DNA from: a virus
Virus record (IMG/VR): IMGVR_UViG_3300009285_003210
Span: 1 to 41,633 of that record
Reading direction: 5' to 3' (one strand)
Length of the DNA: 41,633 bases
Shown here: in pieces, positions 15,189 through 24,400 of the stretch
Layout: every line of letters starts with the position of its first letter
Numbering within the stretch: position 1 is the first letter of the stretch
Notes under the pieces: model-generated
What the model saw: only the letters and a program-made list of their open reading frames with translations
Databases searched by the model: none
What the model was told of the DNA's origin: nothing
Program-made: the position numbers and the translations under genes

Positions 15189-15632
15189 ATGGCAGGTACA
15201 GTGGAAAAGTGGCGTAAGCGTGGCGTATTCGCCACAAGTGTAACGATCAAGAATAAGGGTTCTTCGGCCGGTGTCAAATCGCTTCAAGGATTTATCAATA
15301 ACTCTAATGGCGGGACGTTCACCTCTGGCGTAGCGGCGGGTACGCTGGCGATGACACTCAACGGTACTTCCGTTGCCGGTACACAGGCACTTCTTGATCT
15401 GACAGCACACCGCCTGCGTATCCCTTCGGCCGGACGTGCTGTTGGGGGCGATACTGTGGGCTTCGGCACGAATTGTGGAGCCGGTAATGGCAGTGCTGGA
15501 GATATCGTTACCGGGTTCACTGCCGGAAGCGGGGAGATCGCAGTGAATATCAATGGAACTGTATTCGTACTTGAATGGCCGACGGGTGGCGGCGCCGTTG
15601 TGTGTGTTCCATATGCGGCAGGAGTAGCATAA
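15189..15632 (+). CDS. Hypothetical head- or tail-associated protein
   Basis: 147 residues, Gly/Ala/Thr-rich and mostly predicted beta (VNSLQ... not evident; instead AAGTLAMTLNGTSVAGTQALL and GSGEIAVNINGTVFVLEWPT strands). A good ribosome-binding site (ATAGGAG) precedes the ATG. No named family is recognised. It lies between the capsid and tail modules with a similar-sized partner downstream, and may be a virion decoration or head-completion protein. Confidence 0.5.
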   Translation: MAGTVEKWRKRGVFATSVTIKNKGSSAGVKSLQGFINNSNGGTFTSGVAAGTLAMTLNGTSVAGTQALLDLTAHRLRIPSAGRAVGGDTVGFGTNCGAGNGSAGDIVTGFTAGSGEIAVNINGTVFVLEWPTGGGAVVCVPYAAGVA

Positions 15633-16061
15633 ATGGCAGCCGTAAGGCGACAGACAGCGTATCTCGTTCCCACCGTCATTGGCGGCGGATCAGCGCAGGT
15701 CTGCGCCCAGCCAGGAACGGCAACCGCAGGCTCTCATACGGCAGGGGGCGTTGCTCCGTATTTTCTTCTCCAGAAAGGGTTCATCGGGTGGCAGCATCAT
15801 GCCGGTTCGGCGAATGGCTCCGCGCTATCGCTCGCCCTTCTTGATGGAAGCGCCGTGGCGGCTGGCACGATTGCAATTATCATTTGCCAACCAAATTCTA
15901 TGACACCGTTTGACTTCACGGTCGGTGCGGATCGCTATGAAGGCGTTGCCGTGAAGGAGCCGGGTGGCCTATGGATTCACCCGACTACAGAACTAGCTAA
16001 TCATGGAACAGTTAGCGGCACAGTAAGTATGACAGTAAAGATAAAAGATGTATTGCAATAA
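15633..16061 (+). CDS. Hypothetical virion-associated protein
   Basis: 142 residues, starting directly after the stop of the preceding gene with GGCAGGAG upstream. It contains VAPYFLLQKGFIGWQHHAG and a beta-rich end (HGTVSGTVSMTVKIKDVLQ). Like its upstream neighbour it is a small beta-rich protein in the head-tail interval. No family recognised; a small decoration protein or head-tail joining protein are both possible. Confidence 0.5.
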   Translation: MAAVRRQTAYLVPTVIGGGSAQVCAQPGTATAGSHTAGGVAPYFLLQKGFIGWQHHAGSANGSALSLALLDGSAVAAGTIAIIICQPNSMTPFDFTVGADRYEGVAVKEPGGLWIHPTTELANHGTVSGTVSMTVKIKDVLQ

Positions 16062-16070
16062 TCAGGGAGG
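16059..16070 (+). promoter_or_regulatory. Shared leader motif TAATCAGGGAGG
   Basis: The leader of the gene at 16076 contains TAATCAGGGAGG, closely similar to the one at 20843-20854 and sharing TAATCAGGGA with the leader of the CsrA-like gene at 33120-33129. AGGGAGG acts as Shine-Dalgarno; the repeated upstream bases suggest a common regulatory element or common ancestry. Confidence 0.45.
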
Positions 16071-16075
16071 ATTAT

Positions 16076-16927
16076 ATGCGTGTCGGGGTAATGAAGGACT
16101 TCTCCATAGAGGAGCGTGCGGGTGGCGCTCAACGCGCCATGCAGCTCTTCGAACGCGGCGTTCCGAGTGGGATCGAGATTGTGCGGCTCCCCGCTGGTTC
16201 CGAACACCTTGATCCCACTTGCGACGCTTACTTCACGGGGCTCGTGAAGACGTTCCCAGATCATCTTCTACAAGAGCTTGTAGACAGCGGCAAGCCGCAT
16301 GTGCGTTACCAGTTTGATCTTTGGGATGATTCGCCGAATGCCGTGACGTGGGCGCGCAGATTGTGTGAACAAGCAAATGTCACGATGTTCCCGTCTCCTA
16401 TGTATATGCAGATGTTCCTGAACGGGTGGCATCTTGACCCGCGTGATACGTATATCGCGCTGGCCCCGCCGATGGATCTTGCGGAGCTAAAGCCGCACCG
16501 CGAAAAGTGGGACGAAAAGGGCCGCAACGGTATCTGTTACTTTGGCGAAGTCCACCCCTTGAAGGGCGTTGACATCGCGATTCGTTGGGCCGCGAACGAA
16601 GGCCAAGTCCTGGATATTTACGGCCCGCTGAGCTATAACTTTCCGGCGCATTCATTCGCCCGATATAATGGCTGTCCGGATCAGTACACGCTCTACGACG
16701 CCGTGGCCAGCCACGAATGGCTGATCCACATGCCGCGCAAGGCCGATGGCTTCAGCTATTCAATTCTGGAGGCGCAGCTCTTGGGCCTGCGCGTGTACGC
16801 GACGGGGAAGCTTGGGATCGAGAGCTGGCTAGAAGTCTGCAAGGAAGGCGGCTTCGATCAGCTCGTGGAAAAGTGCGCACTTGCGCCTAGCGAATTCTGG
16901 CGGGTATTCACAGGGAGAGTGAATTAG
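16076..16927 (+). CDS. Glycosyltransferase, GT4-like (GT-B fold)
   Basis: 283 residues. The N-terminus (MRVGVMKDFSIEERAGGAQRAM) corresponds to the glycine-rich first loop of GT-B enzymes. The C-terminal donor domain shows ICYFGEVHPLKGVDIAIRWA (compare 'fvGrl...KG.d.li.A') and MPRKADGFSYSILEAQLLGLRV, matching the family 4 block 'ps..EgfglvilEAma.G.PV' with its E-x7-E-like acidic pair partly replaced by D...E. It should transfer a sugar from an activated donor; the acceptor is unknown. It starts a second glycosylation cassette inserted between head and tail genes. Confidence 0.7.
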   Translation: MRVGVMKDFSIEERAGGAQRAMQLFERGVPSGIEIVRLPAGSEHLDPTCDAYFTGLVKTFPDHLLQELVDSGKPHVRYQFDLWDDSPNAVTWARRLCEQANVTMFPSPMYMQMFLNGWHLDPRDTYIALAPPMDLAELKPHREKWDEKGRNGICYFGEVHPLKGVDIAIRWAANEGQVLDIYGPLSYNFPAHSFARYNGCPDQYTLYDAVASHEWLIHMPRKADGFSYSILEAQLLGLRVYATGKLGIESWLEVCKEGGFDQLVEKCALAPSEFWRVFTGRVN

Positions 16928-17206
16928 ATGGCCACTATTCGACCATTCGTACAAGGGGTAGGAGCTTCTCAGGAAATTGGAACTGAAATTGCTAAGATGT
17001 TCGGCCTAGATCCAAGGCGCGTTTCGGCAGTGCATATTAATTTGACGGCCGGAGAAGTTGCCAAAATCACAGTGGAATGTAATGCTCAGCTTGAAGAGAT
17101 TACTTCTATCGTCGAAAAAATGCGGCGCTATCGCTGGGTAGAGCATAACGGCACAATGGATTTCCGAGAAAATGGCCTTATCATGGAGGAGAAGGCAAAT
17201 GCCTAG
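16928..17206 (+). CDS. Hypothetical 92-residue protein
   Basis: Starts directly after the preceding stop and ends overlapping the next start by eight bases. It reads FGLDPRRVSAVHINLTAGEVAKITVEC, a strand pair with turn, then a helix (EEITSIVEKMRRYRW). Small proteins with this 'DP.rv..v.i....ge...v.v' wording occur in phage structural regions, but no function is known to me. It sits between two glycosyltransferases and may be an unrelated structural gene around which the cassette was inserted. Confidence 0.5.
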   Translation: MATIRPFVQGVGASQEIGTEIAKMFGLDPRRVSAVHINLTAGEVAKITVECNAQLEEITSIVEKMRRYRWVEHNGTMDFRENGLIMEEKANA

Positions 17207-18596
17207 TTTTATTCCGCGAGAGAAGACCGGGCTCAATATTCTTTATCACGCGAACGCCCCGTGGGCGAAAACCGGATATGGCGTTCAGTCCAATAGTCTG
17301 TTGCCCCGCCTCGCCAAGCTTCCCGGAATTAACGAAATCGCACTCCTCGCGTACTACGGCATCGCGGGTGGAGTGAGCGAACAGGAAATTGGCCTCGACG
17401 TGCCGGTTGAACACATCAAAGTCAAGTGTTACCCGGCGCGAAGCGACCCGTGGGGCAATGACGTCATTGCCGATCACACGATGGCCTTCAATGCTGATAT
17501 GGTCATCACGCTGTTTGATCTGTGGCCGCTGGCCGCCGAATTCGGCTGGACTGGGGCGCGCTGGACTCCTTGGTTTCCGATCGACCACGAGCCTGTTCCG
17601 CCCGGCGTGCTTGAACGGAGCATGTCGACATACGAGAATCTTGTTTACAGCAAGAGCGCCGTAGAAGAACTCGCTCGGAACAACGTCAAGCACACGTATA
17701 TCCCGCACGGGGTTGAGACGACACTCTATAGGCCGCTTGATGATGAAGCGCGGAAAGATGCGAAGGAATGGCTGGGCTTTCCGCGCGATTGCTTCCTGAT
17801 CGGAACGGTAGGCGCGAACAAGGGCTACCCACCGCGCAAGGGCTGGAACGAGATGTACACGGCCATTGCGGAATTCATGCGCACTGCGCCGGAAGCCGAG
17901 AATGTCTACTTCTATCAGCACAGCCTGCTGACGGGCGAACACGGCGGTCCGGATTTGCAGCAGATGGCGACAGACTTTGGGCTTTCTGATAAGATCCGGT
18001 TCGCGAACCCGTATCGGCTCCAAAGCGACGGTATGACAAACGAAGAGATGAACCGCGTATATAATGCAATGGACGTGTTCATCCTGCTGAGCCGGGGTGA
18101 AGGGTTTGGCCTGCCGATTCTTGAGGCGCAATCCTGTGGTACGCCGGTGATCGTTACCGATTGGACGGCATGCCGTGAATTGGGCGAAGTGGGGTACAAA
18201 ATCCCGATATTGCACCGTGAATGGACGCCGCAACGCAGTTTTTGGGGCATTGCCGACCCCGTGAAGGCCGCACAGGCGCTCCACGACGTCCACCACGCTT
18301 GGCTGGCCAATAAGCAGGGCTGGGGCACCACCTATAAGAACCTGCGAGCCGCTGCGAGGCAATTTGCACTGCCGTATGACTGGCAAACGCTTGTTGATAC
18401 GTACTGGGCTCCCTTCATCCAGCGCATGTGGGATGAAACGCGCCCGAGCATCTGGGGGCCGATGCAGAAGGTCTGGGAGAACAAAGACTTCGGCATTCCA
18501 GATGTAGAGGAAGCACCAGAGCGTCAGGTGATTGAAGTTGATCAATCTTCTTCTGTCAATGGGGCAAGCCCGGTAGAGGAGCCAGTAAAGGTTTAG
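17199..18596 (+). CDS. Glycosyltransferase family 4 protein
   Basis: 465 residues from the ATG at 17199, chosen because GGAGGAG lies just upstream; an ATG nine codons earlier lacks a proper site. GT-B fold: NILYHANAPWAKTGYGVQS in the acceptor domain; in the donor domain FLIGTVGANKGYPPRKGW, the FILLSRGEGFGLPILEAQSC block (E-x7-E with both acids present) and GTPVIVTDWTACRELGEVG. These are classic GT4 motifs. The acceptor may be a virion protein or a modified DNA base. It is the strongest of the three glycosyltransferase candidates. A 454-codon frame runs antisense to it and is judged a shadow. Confidence 0.85.
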   Translation: MPSFIPREKTGLNILYHANAPWAKTGYGVQSNSLLPRLAKLPGINEIALLAYYGIAGGVSEQEIGLDVPVEHIKVKCYPARSDPWGNDVIADHTMAFNADMVITLFDLWPLAAEFGWTGARWTPWFPIDHEPVPPGVLERSMSTYENLVYSKSAVEELARNNVKHTYIPHGVETTLYRPLDDEARKDAKEWLGFPRDCFLIGTVGANKGYPPRKGWNEMYTAIAEFMRTAPEAENVYFYQHSLLTGEHGGPDLQQMATDFGLSDKIRFANPYRLQSDGMTNEEMNRVYNAMDVFILLSRGEGFGLPILEAQSCGTPVIVTDWTACRELGEVGYKIPILHREWTPQRSFWGIADPVKAAQALHDVHHAWLANKQGWGTTYKNLRAAARQFALPYDWQTLVDTYWAPFIQRMWDETRPSIWGPMQKVWENKDFGIPDVEEAPERQVIEVDQSSSVNGASPVEEPVKV

Positions 18597-18599
18597 AAA

Positions 18600-19151
18600 A
18601 TGCCGTACGAACGCAGCTCAGGAACTGCACTTGCCACCTGTCAAAACTGGTGCCGCCATCTGACAGATGCTGGCACCTTCAGCACGGCGACCGCTCCCAC
18701 GCTGGCGCAAGTGCTTGACTGGCTCGCGTTCGGTCAGGCTGATGTGATGGCGCAGCTTGTGCGATACGGCTACGGTACGGCTGCTCCCACGAACACAAAC
18801 GGCCTTGCGTGGCTCGAGAAGATGAATTGCCTGCGCGCTTGCATGAATGTCGAGATGACATATCCCATCACGGAATGGGGACAACCGAACGAACGTATGG
18901 CGATGTTCGAATCGCAATGGGATGAGGGCATTGACCTTCTTAAGAGCGGCCAGCTTGTCAGTATCGGCATTGAAGGCAGCGCCCAGACGAGCCTGAGCAG
19001 CAATCTTGTCATGACCGGCTTGAGCCGGAGCAGGAAACTAACGCGGGAGGCAGAGACAGACCGGGTGGCCGGGAAGTTCACAAGGGGGTTCGGGCAGAGT
19101 ACGCGGGATATTGCGTCAACCCCGCGCACGACGTATGACCCGAATGCGTAG
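18600..19151 (+). CDS. Putative head-tail connector / adaptor protein
   Basis: 183 residues, no certain family. It opens with a helical region (TLAQVLDWLAFGQADVMAQL) and ends in a basic, polar tail (SRKLTREAETDRVAGKF). Its position between the capsid/glycosyltransferase block and the tail-terminator candidate is where gp6/gp15-like adaptors are normally encoded, and 'NGLAWLEKMNCLRACMNVEM' resembles their helical bundle wording. The function is inferred from order. Confidence 0.45.
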   Translation: MPYERSSGTALATCQNWCRHLTDAGTFSTATAPTLAQVLDWLAFGQADVMAQLVRYGYGTAAPTNTNGLAWLEKMNCLRACMNVEMTYPITEWGQPNERMAMFESQWDEGIDLLKSGQLVSIGIEGSAQTSLSSNLVMTGLSRSRKLTREAETDRVAGKFTRGFGQSTRDIASTPRTTYDPNA

Positions 19152-19610
19152 ATGAGCTTTCAAACTATGATTAATCAACTTCAGGCGTGTTTGGGAAGCG
19201 CATCCGTGTTCCCCGGAGGTACGGCGCACATCAGCATATCTGACGACAAGGTCTATACGCTGGGCAAGACGCCGGTTGCTGTGATCGAAGTGAATCCCGC
19301 GCTGCGACATGCGCGCGAGACATTTGGCGGGGGGCATCTGCATGTCTGGAATGTTGGCGTTACCGTCGGGGCCAAGTGGACGGGGATCCAGGCTGGACCA
19401 ACGGCAATCAATGCCGCGTGGCAAGGGGTGTTAGACCAGATCTGTAAGTATCCCAATCTTGGCCTTGGGGGAGGAGGTGCTGTTCGCGAAGCACATGTTG
19501 AAGGCGCGCGACTGGAGCCAATCGTCGAAGAGTACGGAACAGTGAAGTTCGCAAACGTACAATTGACCGTGACAATCACGGAGGATGTCACAGTCGCAGA
19601 GCAAGAATAA
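19152..19610 (+). CDS. Putative tail terminator / tail completion protein
   Basis: 152 residues beginning directly after the previous stop. It has an N-terminal helix (FQTMINQLQACLG), a beta strand with a conserved-looking THAETFGGGHLHVW region, and a C-terminal strand pair FANVQLTVTITEDV, as in small tail-terminator proteins (gpU-like: 'i...l...l.......' followed by strands ending in '...l.v.i....'). It lies directly before the tail-tube gene, the standard site. Identity by position and general pattern only. Confidence 0.5.
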   Translation: MSFQTMINQLQACLGSASVFPGGTAHISISDDKVYTLGKTPVAVIEVNPALRHARETFGGGHLHVWNVGVTVGAKWTGIQAGPTAINAAWQGVLDQICKYPNLGLGGGGAVREAHVEGARLEPIVEEYGTVKFANVQLTVTITEDVTVAEQE

Positions 19611-19628
19611 ATAGAAAGGAGGTAGCGA

Positions 19629-20369
19629 TTGGCTAAGTTTCACGGAAAGCATGTTCGCGTGTACGTTGATGGATACGATATCAGCGGCTATACGAACAGC
19701 CTTGAAGTCGAGCAGGGCGCTGACGTTGTTGACGTTGCGGCATTCTCAAGCGCCAGCAAAGAATATGTTGTCGGTCTGTTTGACAGTATGGTCAATCACG
19801 GTGGGTTCTTTGATGACACCGCTAACGAAGGCGGCCATGCGGTTTTGAGCGCGCGGCTTGGCAGTGCTACGAATTTCATGGCTCTTATCGGTACTTCGCC
19901 CGGCGGGCATGGGTTCGCTGGAAGTGCCGAACTTGAGGCGGTGTATAGCGTTGAGGCGAGCATTGCGGGCGCGATTACGCACAAGTCTAAGCTAACGAAT
20001 AGCGGCACGCAGGGTATCGACAATACGATTACGATCGTAGGTAGAGGGACGCTGGCCGCCGCAGGAACTTCTACCGCCGTTGCGACTACACCGTCTTCCG
20101 TAGCCGGAGGCAGGGCATATATCCAGAACTTTGGTTCATATGGACTTGCATCTCCAGGATCGGCAGATGGGCTTGGAACAGTGTTCCTTATCGGAGCAGC
20201 CGATGCGGCCTTTACGTCGGGCACGGCGGTTATTGCTTCGTTCGGCTCACAAGGCACGGCCCCAAGCGCATCCGGCTTGGCCTTTACAGGTACGGCGCAG
20301 TTCATGAAGATTCTCCAAGGAGGCGGACTGGGACGGCCTCAGGTTGCAGTAGCGGTAGATCTGAACTAG
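19629..20369 (+). CDS. Tail tube protein A (with extra C-terminal domain)
   Basis: 246 residues from a TTG start behind AAAGGAGGT. Residues 1-130 form a tail-tube-like domain: AKFHGKHVRVYVDGYDISGY, VVDVAAFSSASKEYVVGLFDS, HGGFFDDTANEGGHAVLSARL and a closing strand. The same blocks occur in the next gene, so they are tandem paralogues. The last about 110 residues (TAAAGTSTAVATTPSSVAGGRAYI...) are a Thr/Ser/Ala-rich addition absent from the partner, perhaps an Ig-like or surface domain. It should polymerise into, or decorate, the non-contractile tail tube. Confidence 0.7.
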   Translation: MAKFHGKHVRVYVDGYDISGYTNSLEVEQGADVVDVAAFSSASKEYVVGLFDSMVNHGGFFDDTANEGGHAVLSARLGSATNFMALIGTSPGGHGFAGSAELEAVYSVEASIAGAITHKSKLTNSGTQGIDNTITIVGRGTLAAAGTSTAVATTPSSVAGGRAYIQNFGSYGLASPGSADGLGTVFLIGAADAAFTSGTAVIASFGSQGTAPSASGLAFTGTAQFMKILQGGGLGRPQVAVAVDLN

Positions 20370-20399
20370 GTATAAGGGCAAAGGCCCGGGAGGTGTGAC

Positions 20400-20831
20400 A
20401 TTTCGAAGTGGCACGGAAAGAATGTGACAATCATTGTTGCTGATAGCGCGGGAGCCCACCGCAATATCAGCGTCGGGGTCAACAGCGTTGATCTTCCGAG
20501 CGACCAGGACGTGGTGGATGTGTCCGGGTTCGGCGATGCGAAGAAGAACTATGTGACCGGGCTTGCGGACAGCAAGGTTGCGGTCAAGGGACACTTTGAC
20601 GACACGGCAAGCACGGGCAGCCATGTCGTTCTAAGCGGCCTGATCGGCGGCACAACAGGATACCGCTTTGTGGCCATGCCCAAGGGCAGCGTCAGCGGCT
20701 ATCCGGCGTTCTCCGGTTCGTTCCTGCTGAGCAAGTACAACCTGAGCGCAGCCATCAACGGGGCTATCTCATATGACGCCGAATTCGTTCCGTTCGGAAC
20801 GCAGGGCGGGACGTGGGGAACAGTAGCGTAA
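20400..20831 (+). CDS. Tail tube protein B, apparently from an AUU start
   Basis: 143 residues if started at ATT 20400, behind the ribosome-binding site GGGAGGTG (20388-20395). Alignment with the preceding paralogue sets the start: (I/M)SKWHGKNV here equals MAKFHGKHV there. Between the in-frame TAA at 20373 and the GTG at 20424 there is no NTG codon, so starting at GTG would lose the conserved SKWHGKN. Other shared blocks: VVDVSGFGDAKKNYVTGLADS, GHFDDTASTGSHVVLSGL. It should build the tail tube. No extra C-terminal domain. Confidence 0.7.
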   Translation: MSKWHGKNVTIIVADSAGAHRNISVGVNSVDLPSDQDVVDVSGFGDAKKNYVTGLADSKVAVKGHFDDTASTGSHVVLSGLIGGTTGYRFVAMPKGSVSGYPAFSGSFLLSKYNLSAAINGAISYDAEFVPFGTQGGTWGTVA

Positions 20832-20842
20832 GAAGCGATTCA

Positions 20843-20854
20843 TAATCAGGGAGG
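20843..20854 (+). promoter_or_regulatory. Shared leader motif TAATCAGGGAGG
   Basis: Second copy of the leader motif seen at 16059-16070, here directly before the ATGCG start of the tail assembly chaperone gene. Both copies end in a near-identical Shine-Dalgarno and start (AGGGAGGA, then ATGCG). Confidence 0.45.
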
Positions 20855-20858
20855 AATA

Positions 20859-21215
20859 ATGCGTAAGCTAGTTTGGGATGACGACGTTGAGGAAGTGGAT
20901 CTGGGCGATGGCGATTTTATCTCGATAGGGACTTCCCTGTCGATCCGAGATATGACGGCGGTGGGCGCTGGGGAAAACCAAGTTGAAATCAGCTTGGCTC
21001 TTCTCCAGCGCCTTATCCGTAGCTGGCGTGGGCCGAGCTTTGAACGCGATGGAGAGCCCGTTCCCGTTACGGCAGAAAACGTCGGTCGTCTGGATATGGC
21101 AACGGCGTCGCTGCTTTCTGAACGCTTGGCATCCCGCGTGACTCGTGATCGGATGGATGAGGAGACAAAAAAAGAGTCTATCGAGACCTCATTACCCACC
21201 TCAACGATCCCTTAA
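20859..21215 (+). CDS. Tail assembly chaperone, short form (G-like)
   Basis: 118 residues between tail tube and tape measure genes, the constant place of lambda G-like chaperones. The sequence is acidic with strands then helices (FISIGTSLSIRDMTAVGAGE; ISLALLQRLIRSW; ATASLLSERLASRV). It should bind the tape measure protein during tail assembly. An A7 run near the 3' end lets a fraction of ribosomes make the longer GT product. Normal termination is TAA at 21213-21215. Confidence 0.7.
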   Translation: MRKLVWDDDVEEVDLGDGDFISIGTSLSIRDMTAVGAGENQVEISLALLQRLIRSWRGPSFERDGEPVPVTAENVGRLDMATASLLSERLASRVTRDRMDEETKKESIETSLPTSTIP

Positions 21216-21403
21216 CGGATGAGAATAAAGAAGGGGAGCCGATCCCGGAAGAAATATATCTTCAGCTCCAGATGCAGGCGCTTGAATTGAAGATTACTGA
21301 TTTTTGGTTGTTCGCGACAATACCGGCCAAGTTCTTAGATGGCTGGTTTCTCGTGCGTTCTGCAATAAACGATTATCAGGAAAGTCTCAGAAGCGAGAGT
21401 TGA
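20859..21403 (+). CDS. Tail assembly chaperone, -1 frameshift long form (GT-like)
   Basis: Slipping back one base at the A7 run joins codon 105 of the short form to a 76-codon -1 frame (RVYRDLITHLNDPL ... FWLFATIPAKFLDGWF ... SLRSES) ending with TGA at 21401-21403, giving 181 residues. This frame has no proper start of its own, has good protein character, and explains the otherwise empty stretch 21216-21412 before the tape measure gene. G/GT frameshifting is conserved in long-tailed phages; the GT form bridges tape measure and tube subunits. The site and frame are seen; the frameshift itself is inferred. Confidence 0.75.
21167..21173 (+). other. Programmed -1 frameshift site (A AAA AAA)
   Basis: Seven consecutive A bases lie in the exact phase for a -1 slip: the zero frame reads ACA AAA AAA GAG, so the heptamer is A AAA AAA (X XXY YYZ form). 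After the slip the reading continues AGA GTC TAT and stays open for 76 codons. No downstream pseudoknot was worked out. Confidence 0.75.
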
Positions 21404-21412
21404 TCTGCGCAG

Positions 21413-24400
21413 ATGGTTAACGAGAATCTCAATTTCCTCATTAGCGCTCAAGATACGGCTTCATATGTCGTTAACACGCTGAGAGGAGAGCTAACTGCCC
21501 TTGGGGCAGCCGGTAAGGCGACATTCGCTTCGCTTAGCCTAGAAGCACAGGCGGCGCAGCTTTCGTTCGCTAAATTATCGCTGGCGGCTGATGCTTTAGC
21601 TAAATCATTGCCGGTTGTGAAATATCGCACCCAGGAACAGAATCTTGCTCAGGCGCAACTTAATGCTCAATTGGCGCTCGCCGCTCAGAGAGCGCATGCG
21701 CTAACTGCCGCGAACTTAGAACTTGCGGCAAGCCAGAAAATCGCTGCTTCTCAGGCATCGCTCCGTGGTCTATCTACTGGCATCAACGAGATGCAAGCGA
21801 TCCAATGGGCTGCCATGCAGAAGCCATTTGTTCCGACTTCTCCTAATTCTCTCATCAATGCTGGGAATGCGCTGAAGGCGGCCGGAGAGCATGCGGCGAA
21901 GTTCGGTACGGTTGTCCGCCAGACCGGAATGAACATTACGATGGGCCTCACGCTCCCGCTGACGCTTGTTGGCGGGGCAGCGGTTGGCATGTCGGCAAGA
22001 TTTGAAACTGCCATGATGCAGCTTTATTCTCAGGCTGGCGAGGCTCGGAGTGAAATCGAACACCTGACAGAAGGCGTTCTGGAACTGTCGAAAACAACAC
22101 AGCAAGGGCCGGGTGAACTGGCCGAATCGCTGTTCCAGCTTGAATCGATTGGTATCCGAGGCGATGCCTCTCTCAAGGCGCTAAGGATTTCTGCTATCGG
22201 CGCAACGACTGGACAGGCTGATCTAATCGAGGTAACACGCGCTCTTGGCGCGGTCCTTGTATCTGGGGTCCTTGGTCCAGCACAAAACGCGGCGGCGGCG
22301 ATGGCTCAGATGAACGCCATCGTTGGTTCTGGCCGCCTGGATATGGATGATTTCGCAGCCGCAATGAATTCTGGAGTGCTGCCAGCCGCAAAGAATTATG
22401 GAATAACTCTTATCGATACTGGCGCGGCGCTTGCCGTCCTAACGGATTCTGGCTTGAGCGCTGAGACGGCAGCGACACGATTGCGGTACGCATTCTCATT
22501 GCTTGGCGCTCCAACCGATAAGGCGCGCGAAATTCTCAAGGCACTAGGCTTGGAAGGTCTTGAGCTCGGGCGTATCATTCGCGAGAAGGGGTTGCTCGAA
22601 GGCATTCGCATTCTTAAGGAACGCCTCGATGCGTATAGCACCGACCCGACGGTGCGAGCAGGAATGATCAACGCAGCCTTCGGCGGCGGGCGTAGTAGTA
22701 CGACGGTCATTACGCTAATTGACCAGTATGATGAACTGGTGAAGAAGCAGCGTCAGGTCGGCGATCTGAATGCTGAATTCTGGAATCAGTACATCGCCAT
22801 GACAGAGACGTTTGGGTACAAATGGGGCGTCTTTCGTTCGCGGCTTGAGCGCGATATGATCCTTCTTGGCAAGGCTGTATTGCCGCTCGCCGAAGCGTTC
22901 TTAAACAAGCTGGAGCCGGCGATCTCCCATCTTGTCGGCTGGTTCACAGGCCTTGACCCTACTGTGCAGAAGATCATTCTGGGATTTGCTGGCCTGCTCG
23001 TGGTGCTTGGGCCAGTTCTTATCATCTTCGGCGCGCTTGCATCTGCGTTTGGCGTATTCGTAACCGGGGCAGGGTTTGTTCTTGCTTCGCTGGGGCTTAT
23101 TTCTGCGGGCTGGCTGGGCGTGGCCGGAGCCGCAACGGCGGCGTTCATTGCCGAGAACCTCGCGCTGTTTGGTATCCCGATTCTTGTTGCCGGTGCGGTT
23201 GCCGCCCTGTATTTATTGATTAAGCATTGGGGCGCCGTTAAGGGAAAGATGAGTTCAGCCCTTCCCGGGGTTGGCAAGAGCTTTGCTTCCGGGGGCATGG
23301 CTGCCTCTGTAGCCGCGATCGCGGTTCCTACAATGGCCCCATTCATCGCGCTGTATCAGCTCCTTACCGGGAGGACGATCTACTTCAAGCAAGTCTGGGA
23401 TGCGGTCTGGCGTTCGCTGCCGCTTAGCGTACAGCAGGCGATTGCAACTATTGTCAACCCGTTCATCGATGGGATGAACAAAGTCATTGATGTGATGAAT
23501 GTTGTCATCCACATCGGGGCAATAGTTTTCTGGCCGATAACCCTTGGAATTATGGCTCTGGTCCTCTCGATTCGTGGGCTGCAAAGCGTATGGGGATCTG
23601 TCATTGGCGCTCTTGGAACGACGGTTTCTTCTGTTTGGTCGTTCATCTCGGCCGTCTTCCGCGCGGCAATTCAGGGCATCCTAAATCAATTCCCGTTTAT
23701 CCCCGCCCTTTGGAACGCCGCAGTAAATCTTCTCCCGACAGCCATGCAGCGAGTCATGGATGCAGTGAAGAACTTCTTCCGAACCGCGCTTCAAGAGATG
23801 CTTGATTTGCTGCCCGGCTGGGTGAAGAAAATTGGCGATGCGTTCGGATGGGTTGCCAAGGGAATTGGAGCCGTTGTCGGCGCGATGAACCCGCCTGATA
23901 TTGGCCACATCGGCGGACTTACTCCCGGAGGCGGCGGGGAGATCAATATCGATCAAGCATTTGCCGAATCTGGCAGAAAGGTTCTTGAGCAACGCCAAGA
24001 AGAATGGCGCGCTGCAATGATTTTCCTGTCGCAGTTCCAAATGCCTGAATTGCCCGGAGGTGGCGGGCCGTACACGGGGGCTGAGGATATCCCTGAACTT
24101 GGCGGCGGCGACAAACTCAACAAAACAGAGTTTGGGCTTCTCAAGCTGGCCGAGGCCTTTAAGATCTTCGGCGAAATCACAAACAGCGATAGTATTCCGG
24201 CCTTCAAGGAATGGCTGGATATGCAGAAGAAGTTCGTCGAAGCACAGGAAGCAATGGCCGTTCGTATTGAGCAGGCGCGCAACCCCCTTCTGTCAATGCA
24301 GATGGCGCTTCTGGCGATTCGCACGCGCATCCTAGAAACTAATGGCACAATCGCCACGTTCCTGAGGAACGACGTGTTCATGCCAGCGCTGAATGCATTC

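Noticed and set aside
17181-18545. A 454-codon open frame antisense to the GT4 glycosyltransferase gene
   Set aside because: The sense strand has clear GT4 motifs and a good ribosome-binding site. The antisense frame has no domain and reflects codon bias of the sense gene.
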